Shown piece by piece: positions 1 through 5,949 of a DNA stretch of 5,949 nucleotides. Below the pieces are notes generated by a model, which saw nothing but the letters and a program-made list of their open reading frames with translations, was not told where the DNA came from and did no database searches. Both the position numbers and the translations under genes were made by a program. Each line of letters starts with the position of its first letter. Position 1 is the stretch's first letter. The stretch comes from an uncultured Brevibacterium sp. (GTDB taxonomy: Bacteria > Actinomycetota > Actinomycetes > Actinomycetales > Brevibacteriaceae). The stretch covers positions 1-5,949 of the forward strand of contig CABTZC010000139.1 in NCBI GenBank assembly GCA_902489185.1, given 5' to 3'.

Positions 1-710
1 TGAAGAAGCACTGGAAAACGATTCTGCTGGGTTGTGGACTTCTCGCTTCAACCAACTGCATTTTCTACATTTCGATTGCTGGTGTTCTTAGCTACGGTGC
101 GAACTACTTGGGCTTGGACCGCACTCACATGTTGATCGCAGGAGCCTTAGCGTGCGTCGTGGGTATCGTGATCACACCGCTCTTGGCACTGTGGTCAGAC
201 CGAATCGGCCGCCGACCCGTAATCATCTTTGGAGGAGCGGGAATCTTCCTGTTCGTGCCGATCTACTTCATGCTGATCAACACTGGCAACATTTTCTTGT
301 TCGGAGTAGCCGTGTGCGTTTCATCGGTGTTCCAGTGCGCGGTCTACGCACCTCTGGCAGCGTACTTAGGTGAGTTGTTTGAACCCGAAGTGCGATTCTC
401 TGGCGCTTCACTTGCCTACCAACTCGCAGCCATTCTGATTTCCGGAGCAACACCCATTCTCATGACCTCGCTCATCGCCTCGTCCGGAACCACACATGGC
501 GTAACTGTCATGGTCATGATCATGGGCGTCATCACCGTTGTAAGCGCCGTGTTGCTCAAAGAGACGAACCCTAAGTGGGTCAGGCAAGATCCCAACGCGG
601 TTCCAGGCGAGTTCCTGTACGAACAGAAGTCAGTTGAGACACCTGCCCACCGGCAGGTGTCGCGCGAGGATGCTGAACCAGCCGCACAACCGCGCCAAAG
701 CTCCTTGTAA
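1..710 (+). CDS. MFS transporter, metabolite:H+ symporter (MHS) type, C-terminal part (5' end outside window)
   Basis: Partial inner-membrane secondary transporter, likely a proton symporter for a small organic acid or similar metabolite. The frame is open from the left edge (first full codon at base 3) and gives 235 residues to the TAA at 708-710. About six hydrophobic segments are visible, near residues 7-30, 43-63, 73-92, 96-120, 135-158 and 165-186, which fits TM7-TM12 of a 12-helix MFS protein. The loop between the second and third segments carries the MFS signature WSDRIGRRPV (64-73). The stretch GELFEPEVRFSGASLAYQ (123-140) matches the conserved ELFPxxVRxxGxSxxYQ region of ShiA/ProP/KgtP-like MHS transporters. 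A hydrophilic tail of about 45 residues follows. A TTG codon at 108 is not the start, because clear TM7 sequence precedes it. The substrate cannot be read from this half. A terminator follows, so this gene ends its own transcript. Its closeness to acyl-CoA genes suggests, but does not show, carboxylate uptake. Confidence 0.88.
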   Translation, partial: KKHWKTILLGCGLLASTNCIFYISIAGVLSYGANYLGLDRTHMLIAGALACVVGIVITPLLALWSDRIGRRPVIIFGGAGIFLFVPIYFMLINTGNIFLFGVAVCVSSVFQCAVYAPLAAYLGELFEPEVRFSGASLAYQLAAILISGATPILMTSLIASSGTTHGVTVMVMIMGVITVVSAVLLKETNPKWVRQDPNAVPGEFLYEQKSVETPAHRQVSREDAEPAAQPRQSSL

Positions 711-737
711 CCAAAAGTGGCCTCACGCCTAACGCAG

Positions 738-772
738 GGTGGCCGGTAGCAGTGTTGCTACCGGCCACCTTT
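738..772 (+). terminator. Intrinsic terminator of the MFS transporter gene
   Basis: A perfect 14-bp inverted repeat (left arm 738-751, right arm 756-769) encloses a 4-base loop GTGT. It is followed by TTTATAT, a short U-rich tail on the plus strand. It begins 27 bases after the transporter stop codon. Read on the minus strand the hairpin has no T tract after it, so it looks one-directional, although the stem may also slow readthrough from the convergent ligase gene. Confidence 0.82.
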
Positions 773-782
773 ATATGGCGCC

Positions 783-817
783 AACTGCACGCCTTACAAA
801 CTCCACGCCTTATAACT
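783..817. repeat. Short imperfect tandem repeat, about 16-base unit, over the 3' end of ligase 1
   Basis: CACGCCTTACAA (788-799) is repeated 16 bases later as CACGCCTTATAA (804-815), with one mismatch. On the minus strand the pattern reads AGTT, then A/TGTAAGGCGTG, roughly two units plus a third AGTT at 783-786. The second unit contains the ligase stop codon (810-812). It is too short to be a mobile-element end. A small slippage duplication at the gene end is the simplest explanation. Confidence 0.4.
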
Positions 818-2324
818 GCGTCACATCGATGGCGCGCTTAAGGATCTTCCCGCTTGGCCCTTTAGGCAATGCGTCCACGAACTTAATAATCCGCGGGATC
901 TTGTACGCAGAAAGCCTCTCGCGGGCAAAGGACTCAATTTCTTCTTCGGTTAACGTCACACCTGGCATGGGCGTTATAACCGCCGTGACGATCTGCCCGT
1001 AGTGCTCATCGTCCGTACCCAACACGGCAGCTTCAAGAACACCCGGGTGTTCGTACAGCGCTTCTTCTATCTCACGCGGATACACGTTGTATCCTCCGTG
1101 AATGATCAAGTCCTTCAGCCGGTCCACTATATATAGGTACCCGTCTTCATCAACCCGCCCCAGGTCTCCAGTGTGGAACCAGCCGTCTTCGTCGATCACC
1201 TGGGTCGTTGCATCTTCACGCTTCCAGTAACCGGGCATATTCACCGGGCCGCGCGAACATACTTCACCGACCTCACCTGTCGGCACCTCGGCACCTGCGG
1301 GGTCCTTGATGCAATATTCCAGTTCCGGCAGCGGCAGACCCACCGACCCCGGTTTACGCACACCATCCAGCGGGTTCATACTTACCATCGCCGAGGTTTC
1401 CGTGAGCCCGTACCCTTCCGTGAGCACCGCGCCAAAACGCTCCTCAAACTTACGAATAAGCTCAACCGCCGCGGATGCCCCACCGGAGAGCGCGAACCGC
1501 ATGTGGGAGAAGTCGTAGTTGCCTTCTGGCGCATGCACGATTGCGTTCCACATTGTTGGAACCCCGGACACCACCGTGAGTTTGTCATGGCTCATGACCT
1601 CAAGCTGCTCAACCGGGTCGAACCGGGGCAACAGTGTCAGCTGCGCGCCGTGCGCAACCGCCACCATGAGCACTGACGACAAGCCGAAAACGTGGAACAG
1701 CGGGAGGGAGGTGCCACCTCGGTCGTCTTCTGTCATCTTCGAGTCGATGCCACCAATCCGTGCCGCGTTGGTCAGATTGCTGACCGTGAGCATAGCTCCC
1801 TTGGGGCGTCCTGTTGTGCCCGAGGTGTACAGCAGGACCGCAATATCCTCGCCTGTGCGCTCTACCGGGGTGAAATCCTCAAACGGGGGAAGCTCGGTCA
1901 GATCAGCCGGTGCGATGAGCTGACAGAGTTCGAACGCGATGCCGGCCTTTTCTGCGGATTCCTGTCCGGCTTGCGCCACGGCCGGGTGGGCGACGACACG
2001 GCTAGCCCCGGAGTCCTCAAGAAAATAGTCAATTTCGCGCACAGTGGCCAGTGGGTTAACCGCCACGACTGTTAACCCAATTGCTTGGGCGGCGAAAAAT
2101 TCGACCACGAATTCCGGAGTGGTAGGGGCGATGAGGAGCAGCCGCTCCCCCTTCTGCATCTCAGACGCTAACTGCTGGGCACGGCGTGCAACCAGTGAAG
2201 CCAACTGCCCTCGAGTAATTTCCACGCGTGGTTCCGCCAACGGCCCACGTAGTTGCAAGCGGTCGGGGTCTTTACGCGCGAAATCAAAAACCGGCGTTGC
2301 GAGATTTAAAGGTGCAAATTCCAC
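810..2324 (-). CDS. Class I acyl-CoA synthetase / fatty-acid or aryl-acid CoA ligase (AMP-forming), ligase 1
   Basis: ANL-superfamily enzyme that activates a carboxylic acid with ATP to an acyl-adenylate and transfers it to CoA in the cytoplasm. The start is GTG at 2322-2324, with AAAGGAG (2329-2335) four bases upstream. This gives 504 residues, a normal length for FadD/4-coumarate-CoA-ligase relatives. Motifs in order: P-loop YTSGTTGRPKG (166-176); SLPLFHVFG with the conserved His (H211); the glycine-rich acyl-site segment SGGAS (280-284); GYGLTET (304-310); GWFHTGD (381-387) with the ribose-binding Asp387; hinge motif DRLKD (401-405); and GPSGKILKR (489-497), whose K493 is the expected adenylation lysine. 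All catalytic motifs are intact. An in-frame ATG at 2342 would add six residues but lacks a Shine-Dalgarno sequence. The gene diverges from the SDR-ACAD-ligase 2 operon and converges with the transporter. The substrate is not deducible. The overall pattern fits medium/long-chain fatty acid or 4-coumarate-like ligases. Confidence 0.93.
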   Translation of the reverse strand: MEFAPLNLATPVFDFARKDPDRLQLRGPLAEPRVEITRGQLASLVARRAQQLASEMQKGERLLLIAPTTPEFVVEFFAAQAIGLTVVAVNPLATVREIDYFLEDSGASRVVAHPAVAQAGQESAEKAGIAFELCQLIAPADLTELPPFEDFTPVERTGEDIAVLLYTSGTTGRPKGAMLTVSNLTNAARIGGIDSKMTEDDRGGTSLPLFHVFGLSSVLMVAVAHGAQLTLLPRFDPVEQLEVMSHDKLTVVSGVPTMWNAIVHAPEGNYDFSHMRFALSGGASAAVELIRKFEERFGAVLTEGYGLTETSAMVSMNPLDGVRKPGSVGLPLPELEYCIKDPAGAEVPTGEVGEVCSRGPVNMPGYWKREDATTQVIDEDGWFHTGDLGRVDEDGYLYIVDRLKDLIIHGGYNVYPREIEEALYEHPGVLEAAVLGTDDEHYGQIVTAVITPMPGVTLTEEEIESFARERLSAYKIPRIIKFVDALPKGPSGKILKRAIDVTQL

Positions 2325-2359
2325 GTTTCTCCTTTGAAGCATGGCGGTCAAGTACTCAC

Positions 2360-2365
2360 ATACTA
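2360..2365 (-). promoter_or_regulatory. Possible -10 element for ligase 1
   Basis: On the minus strand this reads TAGTAT, fitting the TAnnnT pattern of actinobacterial housekeeping promoters and the best -10 candidate upstream of the GTG at 2324. No convincing TTGACA-like -35 lies 16-18 bases upstream, so the call rests on the -10 alone. Confidence 0.35.
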
Positions 2366-2369
2366 AAAC

Positions 2370-2406
2370 AACATTTGCTCCCGAGCGATCGATCGGTGAA
2401 GATGTT
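2370..2406. promoter_or_regulatory. Candidate operator in the divergent promoter region
   Basis: A 10-bp perfect palindrome CGATCGATCG (2386-2395) lies in the middle of the 117-base divergent intergenic region. It is flanked by nearly centred inverted elements: CCGA (2381-2384) with TCGG (2393-2396), and AACAT (2370-2374) with ATGTT (2402-2406). The centre, near 2388, sits between the candidate -10 sequences of the two divergent genes, where a dimeric repressor (for example TetR or GntR type, common for fatty-acid catabolism genes) could control both. No regulator gene is in the window. The dyad is imperfect, so this is a suggestion only. Confidence 0.35.
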
Positions 2407-2410
2407 TTCA

Positions 2411-2416
2411 TAAACT
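2411..2416 (+). promoter_or_regulatory. Possible -10 element for the SDR-ACAD-ligase 2 operon
   Basis: TAAACT fits TAnnnT and lies 25 bases before the SDR start codon, leaving room for a short leader with the ribosome binding site GAGGAG (2431-2436). No clear -35 hexamer is seen at the usual distance. A TTGCTC at 2375-2380 lies too far upstream (30-base spacer) to pair with it. Confidence 0.3.
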
Positions 2417-2441
2417 TCACTGGGCTCGAAGAGGAGATCAC

Positions 2442-3242
2442 ATGGAAGTGAACGGAAACGTAGCAGTCGTCACCGGAGGAGCCGGCGGAATTGGGCAGGC
2501 CCTGGCAGCGGAGCTCGTCAGCCGGGGTGCCCGCGTGGTTGTGGCGGACGCCTCCGAGGCGGTAACCGAGGTGGCAGCAAAGTTAGGGTGCCACGGTTGG
2601 CAGGGCGACGTGTCAACAACCAGCGGAATCGAAGCGCTCATCGCTGAAACCGAAAAAGAGTACGGCCCTGTCGACCTGTTTTTCGCGAACGCGGGAATCA
2701 TGGGACAGTCGGGGCTCGGCGACGAGGAAAGCTGGGACACGGCCATCGACGTGAACCTGCGAGCACACATCCGCGCGGCCAAGCTACTGATCCCCGGGTG
2801 GCAGGAAAGGGGACGTGGGCACTTTGTGTCGACCGCCTCGGCGGCGGGCCTTCTCACCCAACTGGGGCAGGCAGAATACTCCGTTACCAAGCACGCGGCG
2901 GTGGGATTCGCCGAATGGCTGGCCATCACGTACGGCGACGACGGCATCAACGTCACATGCGTGTGCCCCATGGGCGTCAACACCGCGATGTTGCAAGCAG
3001 GCACAACCGCACAGAGCGTGACCGAAAAAGTGGCAGCCGCGGCCGTAACCCAAGCCGGCCCGGTCCACGAGCCACAGCACGTGGCACGGATCGTGCTCGA
3101 CGGGGTTGAAAACAATGAATTCTTAGTTCTCCCCCACCCTGAAGTTCTCGACATGTATCGCATGAAGGGGTCCGACTACCAGCGTTGGATCGCCGGAATG
3201 CAGCGTTACCAAACCACCCTCACCAACCAACACAAGGAGTGA
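2442..3242 (+). CDS. Classical short-chain dehydrogenase/reductase (SDR), likely NAD(H)-dependent
   Basis: Cytoplasmic oxidoreductase of 266 residues, slightly longer than the typical 250 of classical SDRs. It would interconvert a hydroxyl and a keto group, probably on an acyl-CoA or related intermediate given its neighbours. Rossmann motif TGGAGGIG is at 11-18. Asp36 at the end of the second beta strand (VVVAD) usually favours NAD(H) over NADP(H). The adenine-pocket Asp56 follows, then NAG at 83-85. The catalytic tetrad is complete: N105 (VNLRAH), S133 (STASAAG), Y146 and K150 (YSVTK). The region after CPMGVNTAM (175-183) is the variable substrate loop, so substrate cannot be inferred. The ATG has GAGGAG (2431-2436) five bases upstream. 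It is the first gene of a three-gene operon, ending 3 bases before the ACAD start. LvaD of the levulinate pathway, which reduces levulinyl-CoA, is a family precedent for an SDR in this setting. Confidence 0.92.
   Translation: MEVNGNVAVVTGGAGGIGQALAAELVSRGARVVVADASEAVTEVAAKLGCHGWQGDVSTTSGIEALIAETEKEYGPVDLFFANAGIMGQSGLGDEESWDTAIDVNLRAHIRAAKLLIPGWQERGRGHFVSTASAAGLLTQLGQAEYSVTKHAAVGFAEWLAITYGDDGINVTCVCPMGVNTAMLQAGTTAQSVTEKVAAAAVTQAGPVHEPQHVARIVLDGVENNEFLVLPHPEVLDMYRMKGSDYQRWIAGMQRYQTTLTNQHKE
3234..3239 (+). promoter_or_regulatory. Ribosome binding site of the ACAD gene, inside the last codons of the SDR gene
   Basis: AAGGAG forms the final two sense codons (Lys-Glu) of the SDR gene, directly before its TGA, and lies six bases before the ACAD ATG at 3246. 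This arrangement favours translational coupling of the two genes and fixes the ACAD start. Confidence 0.75.
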
Positions 3243-3245
3243 AAC

Positions 3246-4448
3246 ATGTTTGAACAGACCGAACGTGGAAAAGACTACGAAGGACGCCTCAACGCGTTCA
3301 TGGACGAGTTCGTGTACCCTGCCGAACCGGTGTACCGCGAACAGATGCGCGAAGTGGGGCCGCACGGCATGCCGCAGGTTCTGGAGGACCTCAAGGCAGA
3401 GGCGAAGTCCCAGGGCCTGTGGAACCTGTTTCACCCGCACCCGGAGTGGGGGCCGGGCCTGACCAACTCGGAGTACGCGCCGCTCGCTGAGATCACCGGC
3501 CGTTCGATTGAAATCGCGCCTGAAGCGATCAACTGTAACGCTCCCGACACGGGGAACATGGAGGTGTTCACGCTGTTTGGGACCGATGAGCACAAGGAAA
3601 AATACCTGAAGCCTCTGCTGGACGGGACCATGGCATCGGCCTTCGCGATGACGGAGCCCGCCGTGGCCAGCTCGGATGCGACCAACATTGAGTTGCTCAT
3701 GAAGAAGGACGGCGACGAGTACATTCTGGACGGTCGCAAGTGGTTCGCGTCCAATGCGATGCACCCCAACCTGGGCGTGTTCATCGTGATGGGCAAGACC
3801 GACCCTAACGCTGACACTCACCGCCAGCAGTCCATGATGGTCGTGCCGGCTGATGCCCCCGGCGTCACCATTGTGCGCAACCTGCCCGTGTTTGGGTATG
3901 ACGACCGTGAAGGCCACGCCGAGGTGGTATTCGACCAGGTGCGCGTGCCGGCTAAGGACGTTCTTAAGGGCGAGGGTGAAGGGTTTGCGATCAGCCAGGC
4001 CCGTCTGGGGCCAGGGCGTATCCACCACTGTATGCGTGCGATTGGGTGTGCCGAGCGCGCACTTGAGCTCATGTGTAAGCGCGCTGAGGAGCGCGTGACC
4101 TTTGGGCAGAAGCTGTCGCAGCGCGCGAACATTCAGGACTGGATTGCTGAGTCGCGTATTGAGATCGACCAGGCGCGCCTGCTGACCTTGCACGCTGCTC
4201 ACCTCATGGACACGGTGGGCAACAAGGTGGCGCGCACGCTCATTTCAGAGATTAAGGTCGCAGCCCCTGTTATGGCGTTGAAGGTTATTGACCGCGCGAT
4301 CCAGGTGCACGGAGGTGGCGGTGTCACGAACGACTTCCCGCTGGCTTCGATGTACTCGCACATGCGCACCCTACGCCTTGCTGATGGACCCGATGAGGTT
4401 CACAAGATGACCATTGCCCGCCACGAACTCAAGAAGTACCGGAAGTAG
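3246..4448 (+). CDS. Acyl-CoA dehydrogenase family protein, ACAD10/ACAD11 type
   Basis: FAD-dependent acyl-CoA dehydrogenase fold, 400 residues, complete. Segments expected of the family appear in order: APDTGNMEV (99-107), flavin/substrate motif FAMTEPAVASSDATNIE (133-149), WFASNA (166-171), VFGYDD (215-220), LGPGRIHHCMR (254-264), RVTFGQKL (283-290), the FAD-contacting QVHGGGGV (353-360) and LRLADGPDEVH (376-386). APDTGNMEV, SSDATNIE, GPGRIHHCMR and LADGPDEVH are hallmarks I recognise from vertebrate ACAD10/ACAD11 and their stand-alone bacterial homologues. At the position of the usual catalytic Glu (MCAD YEG) there is Asp380 in ADG, a feature of this subgroup. Vertebrate members carry an N-terminal kinase domain that is absent here. 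Known roles are long/branched acyl-CoA oxidation and 4-hydroxyacyl-CoA turnover through 4-phosphoacyl-CoA (LvaC in Pseudomonas). It is the second gene of the operon. The exact substrate is unknown. Confidence 0.93.
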   Translation: MFEQTERGKDYEGRLNAFMDEFVYPAEPVYREQMREVGPHGMPQVLEDLKAEAKSQGLWNLFHPHPEWGPGLTNSEYAPLAEITGRSIEIAPEAINCNAPDTGNMEVFTLFGTDEHKEKYLKPLLDGTMASAFAMTEPAVASSDATNIELLMKKDGDEYILDGRKWFASNAMHPNLGVFIVMGKTDPNADTHRQQSMMVVPADAPGVTIVRNLPVFGYDDREGHAEVVFDQVRVPAKDVLKGEGEGFAISQARLGPGRIHHCMRAIGCAERALELMCKRAEERVTFGQKLSQRANIQDWIAESRIEIDQARLLTLHAAHLMDTVGNKVARTLISEIKVAAPVMALKVIDRAIQVHGGGGVTNDFPLASMYSHMRTLRLADGPDEVHKMTIARHELKKYRK

Positions 4449-4452
4449 AGGA
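4448..4452 (+). promoter_or_regulatory. Ribosome binding site of ligase 2, overlapping the ACAD stop codon
   Basis: GAGGA shares its first base with the TAG stop of the ACAD gene (4446-4448) and lies four bases before the ATG at 4457. It decides the start of ligase 2 and supports transcription in one unit with the ACAD gene. Confidence 0.7.
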
Positions 4453-4456
4453 AATC

Positions 4457-5949
4457 ATGTCATATGCACCGCTGTGGGAATCGGCAGCTCGTGAGCTTGA
4501 AGAGCTCCGAAATCGCCCCGCTGAAACTCTGTCGCAGATCGATTCTGTTGACGGAACTGTTGCAACCTGGGTAGCGCATTGGGCACTCACACGCCCCGAA
4601 ACCACAGCGGTGCATTTTTACGGCCGTGACATTACGTACGCGGAACTGGACAATCTGGCTGACCGTGCTGCTGAATGGTTGCGGTTGCACGGGGTCAGCA
4701 CTGGTGACCGGGTTGCTCTGTACATGGGCAACTGCCCGCAGTACATCATTCTTTTTGTTGCGATCATGCGCCTGGGTGCGGTGCTGGTCCCGGTGAACCC
4801 CATGTTCAGGGCGAGCGATTTCACGTACGAAATCAACGACTCGTCTCCCAAGGTTGTTGTCGCTCAAGAGGAATTGCGCGAGGTTGTTGAAGCTAGCCGC
4901 GCCAACCTCGATTCTGTTCCTCATGTTGCATATACCCGTTTGAGTGACACACTGACGGCATCACCTGTGCCCAGAGCGCCGTTCGAGCGTGAAGAAGTCA
5001 GCGCGGACTGGCAAGAAATCACGAACACGGCCCCGCTTGCGCAACGACCCGAGGTCGACCCGGCTTCTCTGGCCGCGCTTAACTACACGGGCGGAACAAC
5101 TGGACTTCCAAAAGGGTGCGAACACACCCATGAACACATGGTCTATACCGCTTTGAGCACATTCGCGGTGCGTGGGATGCGTCCAGGTGATAAGCCCGAG
5201 GTGTATCTCTGTTTTCTTCCTATCTTTTGGATTGCTGGAGAAAATGCGGGCATTCTCAATCCACTGATCGACGGGTCGACTGTCGTCCTTCTTACGCGGT
5301 ACCACCCAGATGCGGTGTTGGAACTGCTCGAAGATCAGAAAGTCACGTTTATGGTGGCTCCAGCGGATGTCTACTATGAACTGCTTTCCAAAGATGTGGC
5401 GTCACGCTCACTGGCACTTGACCAAGTGCTAGCGGTGTCGTTCGTCCGCAAGCTCACAGTTGAGTTACGCGAACTGTGGCTGAAAGCTACCGGTTCGCTT
5501 CTGTGTGAGGCTGCCTACGGAATGACGGAGACCCACACAATGGACACGTCTACATTTGGGCTTCAAGAAAACAACCAGGACCTGCAGGCGGAACCGATCT
5601 ACACCGGATACCCCGTTCCGGGAACCAAAATTGTTGTTGTTGACAACGACCTCACACCGGTCAAGCCAGGCGAAATCGGACAGATTCTGGTGAATTCGCC
5701 TTCTGTTCTCACCAGGTATTTCAACCGCCCCGAAGCGACTCATGAAAGCCTGGTAGAAGGATGGCTACTCACAGGTGACACTGGACGTTTCGATGAACAC
5801 GGCGGGCTGACCTATCTTGCTCGCACCAAGGAGATGATCAAGGTCAACGGCATGAGCGTGTTCCCTGCTGAACTGGAGTCATTCTTTAAGCAACACGCTG
5901 AGGTCGGCAGTGTTGCAGTTGCACCACGCGACGACAGCAAACGCGGACA
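4457..5949 (+). CDS. AMP-forming acyl-CoA ligase of a divergent ANL clade, ligase 2 (3' end outside window)
   Basis: The frame is open from ATG 4457 to the right edge: 497 residues plus two bases, no stop. Only the end of the small C-terminal domain with the catalytic lysine is missing. ANL signatures: N-terminal YAELDNLADRAAEWL (61-75), P-loop YTGGTTGLPKG (210-220, with Gly for the usual Ser), AYGMTET (353-359), GYPVPG (384-389), GWLLTGD (435-441) with Asp441, and the hinge region ARTKEMIKVNGMSVFPAELE (455-474). It should adenylate a carboxylate and form its CoA thioester in the cytoplasm. Departures from ligase 1: the LPLFH histidine is Trp258 (FLPIFWIAGE), the acyl-site SGGA is SFVRKL (328-333), and the hinge DRxK Asp is Ala455. 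These imply a different acyl pocket and a separate clade. The gene appears less G/C-rich at third positions than the SDR and ACAD genes. It follows the ACAD gene by 8 bases, so its product probably supplies the substrate of the SDR/ACAD steps. Confidence 0.92.
   Translation, partial: MSYAPLWESAARELEELRNRPAETLSQIDSVDGTVATWVAHWALTRPETTAVHFYGRDITYAELDNLADRAAEWLRLHGVSTGDRVALYMGNCPQYIILFVAIMRLGAVLVPVNPMFRASDFTYEINDSSPKVVVAQEELREVVEASRANLDSVPHVAYTRLSDTLTASPVPRAPFEREEVSADWQEITNTAPLAQRPEVDPASLAALNYTGGTTGLPKGCEHTHEHMVYTALSTFAVRGMRPGDKPEVYLCFLPIFWIAGENAGILNPLIDGSTVVLLTRYHPDAVLELLEDQKVTFMVAPADVYYELLSKDVASRSLALDQVLAVSFVRKLTVELRELWLKATGSLLCEAAYGMTETHTMDTSTFGLQENNQDLQAEPIYTGYPVPGTKIVVVDNDLTPVKPGEIGQILVNSPSVLTRYFNRPEATHESLVEGWLLTGDTGRFDEHGGLTYLARTKEMIKVNGMSVFPAELESFFKQHAEVGSVAVAPRDDSKRG

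Noticed and set aside
738..772. Hairpin acting as a bidirectional terminator that also ends ligase 1
   Set aside because: On the minus strand the stem is followed by CTGCGTTAGG, with no T tract. Only the plus-strand direction has a U-rich tail.
1173..2337. Several plus-strand open frames (for example 1173-1676, 1519-1923, 1692-2075, 2044-2337) inside ligase 1
   Set aside because: All are shadows of the minus-strand ligase, with composition atypical of real proteins.
2325..2441. N-terminal extension of ligase 1 by up to 39 codons, to the start at 2441
   Set aside because: The extension has no ligase homology and would overlap the divergent promoter region; GTG at 2324 has an excellent AAAGGAG, and the internal ATG at 2342 has none.
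2438..3163. A 241-codon open frame on the minus strand opposite the SDR gene
   Set aside because: The translation is low-complexity (Ser, Thr, Ala, Pro) with no family features, while the plus strand encodes a complete SDR with an intact catalytic tetrad.
3123..4202. A 359-codon open frame on the minus strand opposite the ACAD gene
   Set aside because: It lies almost entirely opposite a strongly recognisable ACAD, its translation is rich in His, Arg and Val with no recognisable domain, and long antisense frames are common opposite G/C-rich third-position genes.
4460..5743. Minus-strand open frames opposite ligase 2 (for example 4460-4924, 4961-5305, 5465-5743)
   Set aside because: The plus strand carries one uninterrupted ANL ligase frame across the whole stretch, and the antisense translations show no family features.
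1..5949. CRISPR array, tRNA/rRNA gene, insertion sequence or phage attachment site
   Set aside because: I looked for regularly spaced repeats, terminal inverted repeats with target duplications and tRNA-like cloverleaf sequence on both strands by eye and saw none. The window is nearly filled by ordinary metabolic genes.

Overview
The window looks like chromosomal DNA from an actinobacterium, probably of moderately high GC. This is inferred from G/C-rich third codon positions, AAAGGAG/GAGGAG ribosome binding sites, a likely GTG start, and the gene families present. No rRNA, tRNA, phage, IS or CRISPR signal is visible, and no genus can be named. The region is almost fully coding.

Layout: (1) 1-710, plus strand: the C-terminal half of a major facilitator transporter of the metabolite:H+ symporter type, cut off by the left edge. 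(2) 738-772: a strong intrinsic terminator. (3) 810-2324, minus strand: a complete class I acyl-CoA synthetase (ligase 1), convergent with the transporter. (4) 2325-2441: a short divergent promoter region with a palindromic core. (5) 2442-3242, plus: a short-chain dehydrogenase/reductase. (6) 3246-4448, plus: an acyl-CoA dehydrogenase of the ACAD10/ACAD11 type. (7) 4457-5949, plus: a second AMP-forming acyl-CoA ligase (ligase 2), cut off by the right edge and easy to miss because it has no stop codon in the window. It differs from ligase 1 at several normally conserved motif positions.

Genes 5 to 7 are 3 and 8 bases apart, and each downstream ribosome binding site lies in or against the end of the preceding gene, so they almost certainly form one operon. 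Together the locus encodes a carboxylate catabolic module: possible uptake (MFS), activation to a CoA thioester (two ligases), an NAD(P)-dependent alcohol/ketone step (SDR) and an acyl-CoA dehydrogenase-fold step. ACAD10/11-type enzymes are linked to 4-hydroxyacyl-CoA breakdown through a 4-phospho intermediate. The combination ligase + SDR + ACAD10/11-type protein recalls the levulinate (lva) pathway of Pseudomonas putida. The phosphotransferase (LvaA-type) that pathway needs is not in this window, so the substrate is open: a short or medium keto- or hydroxy-acid, a branched acid or an ordinary fatty acid are all possible.
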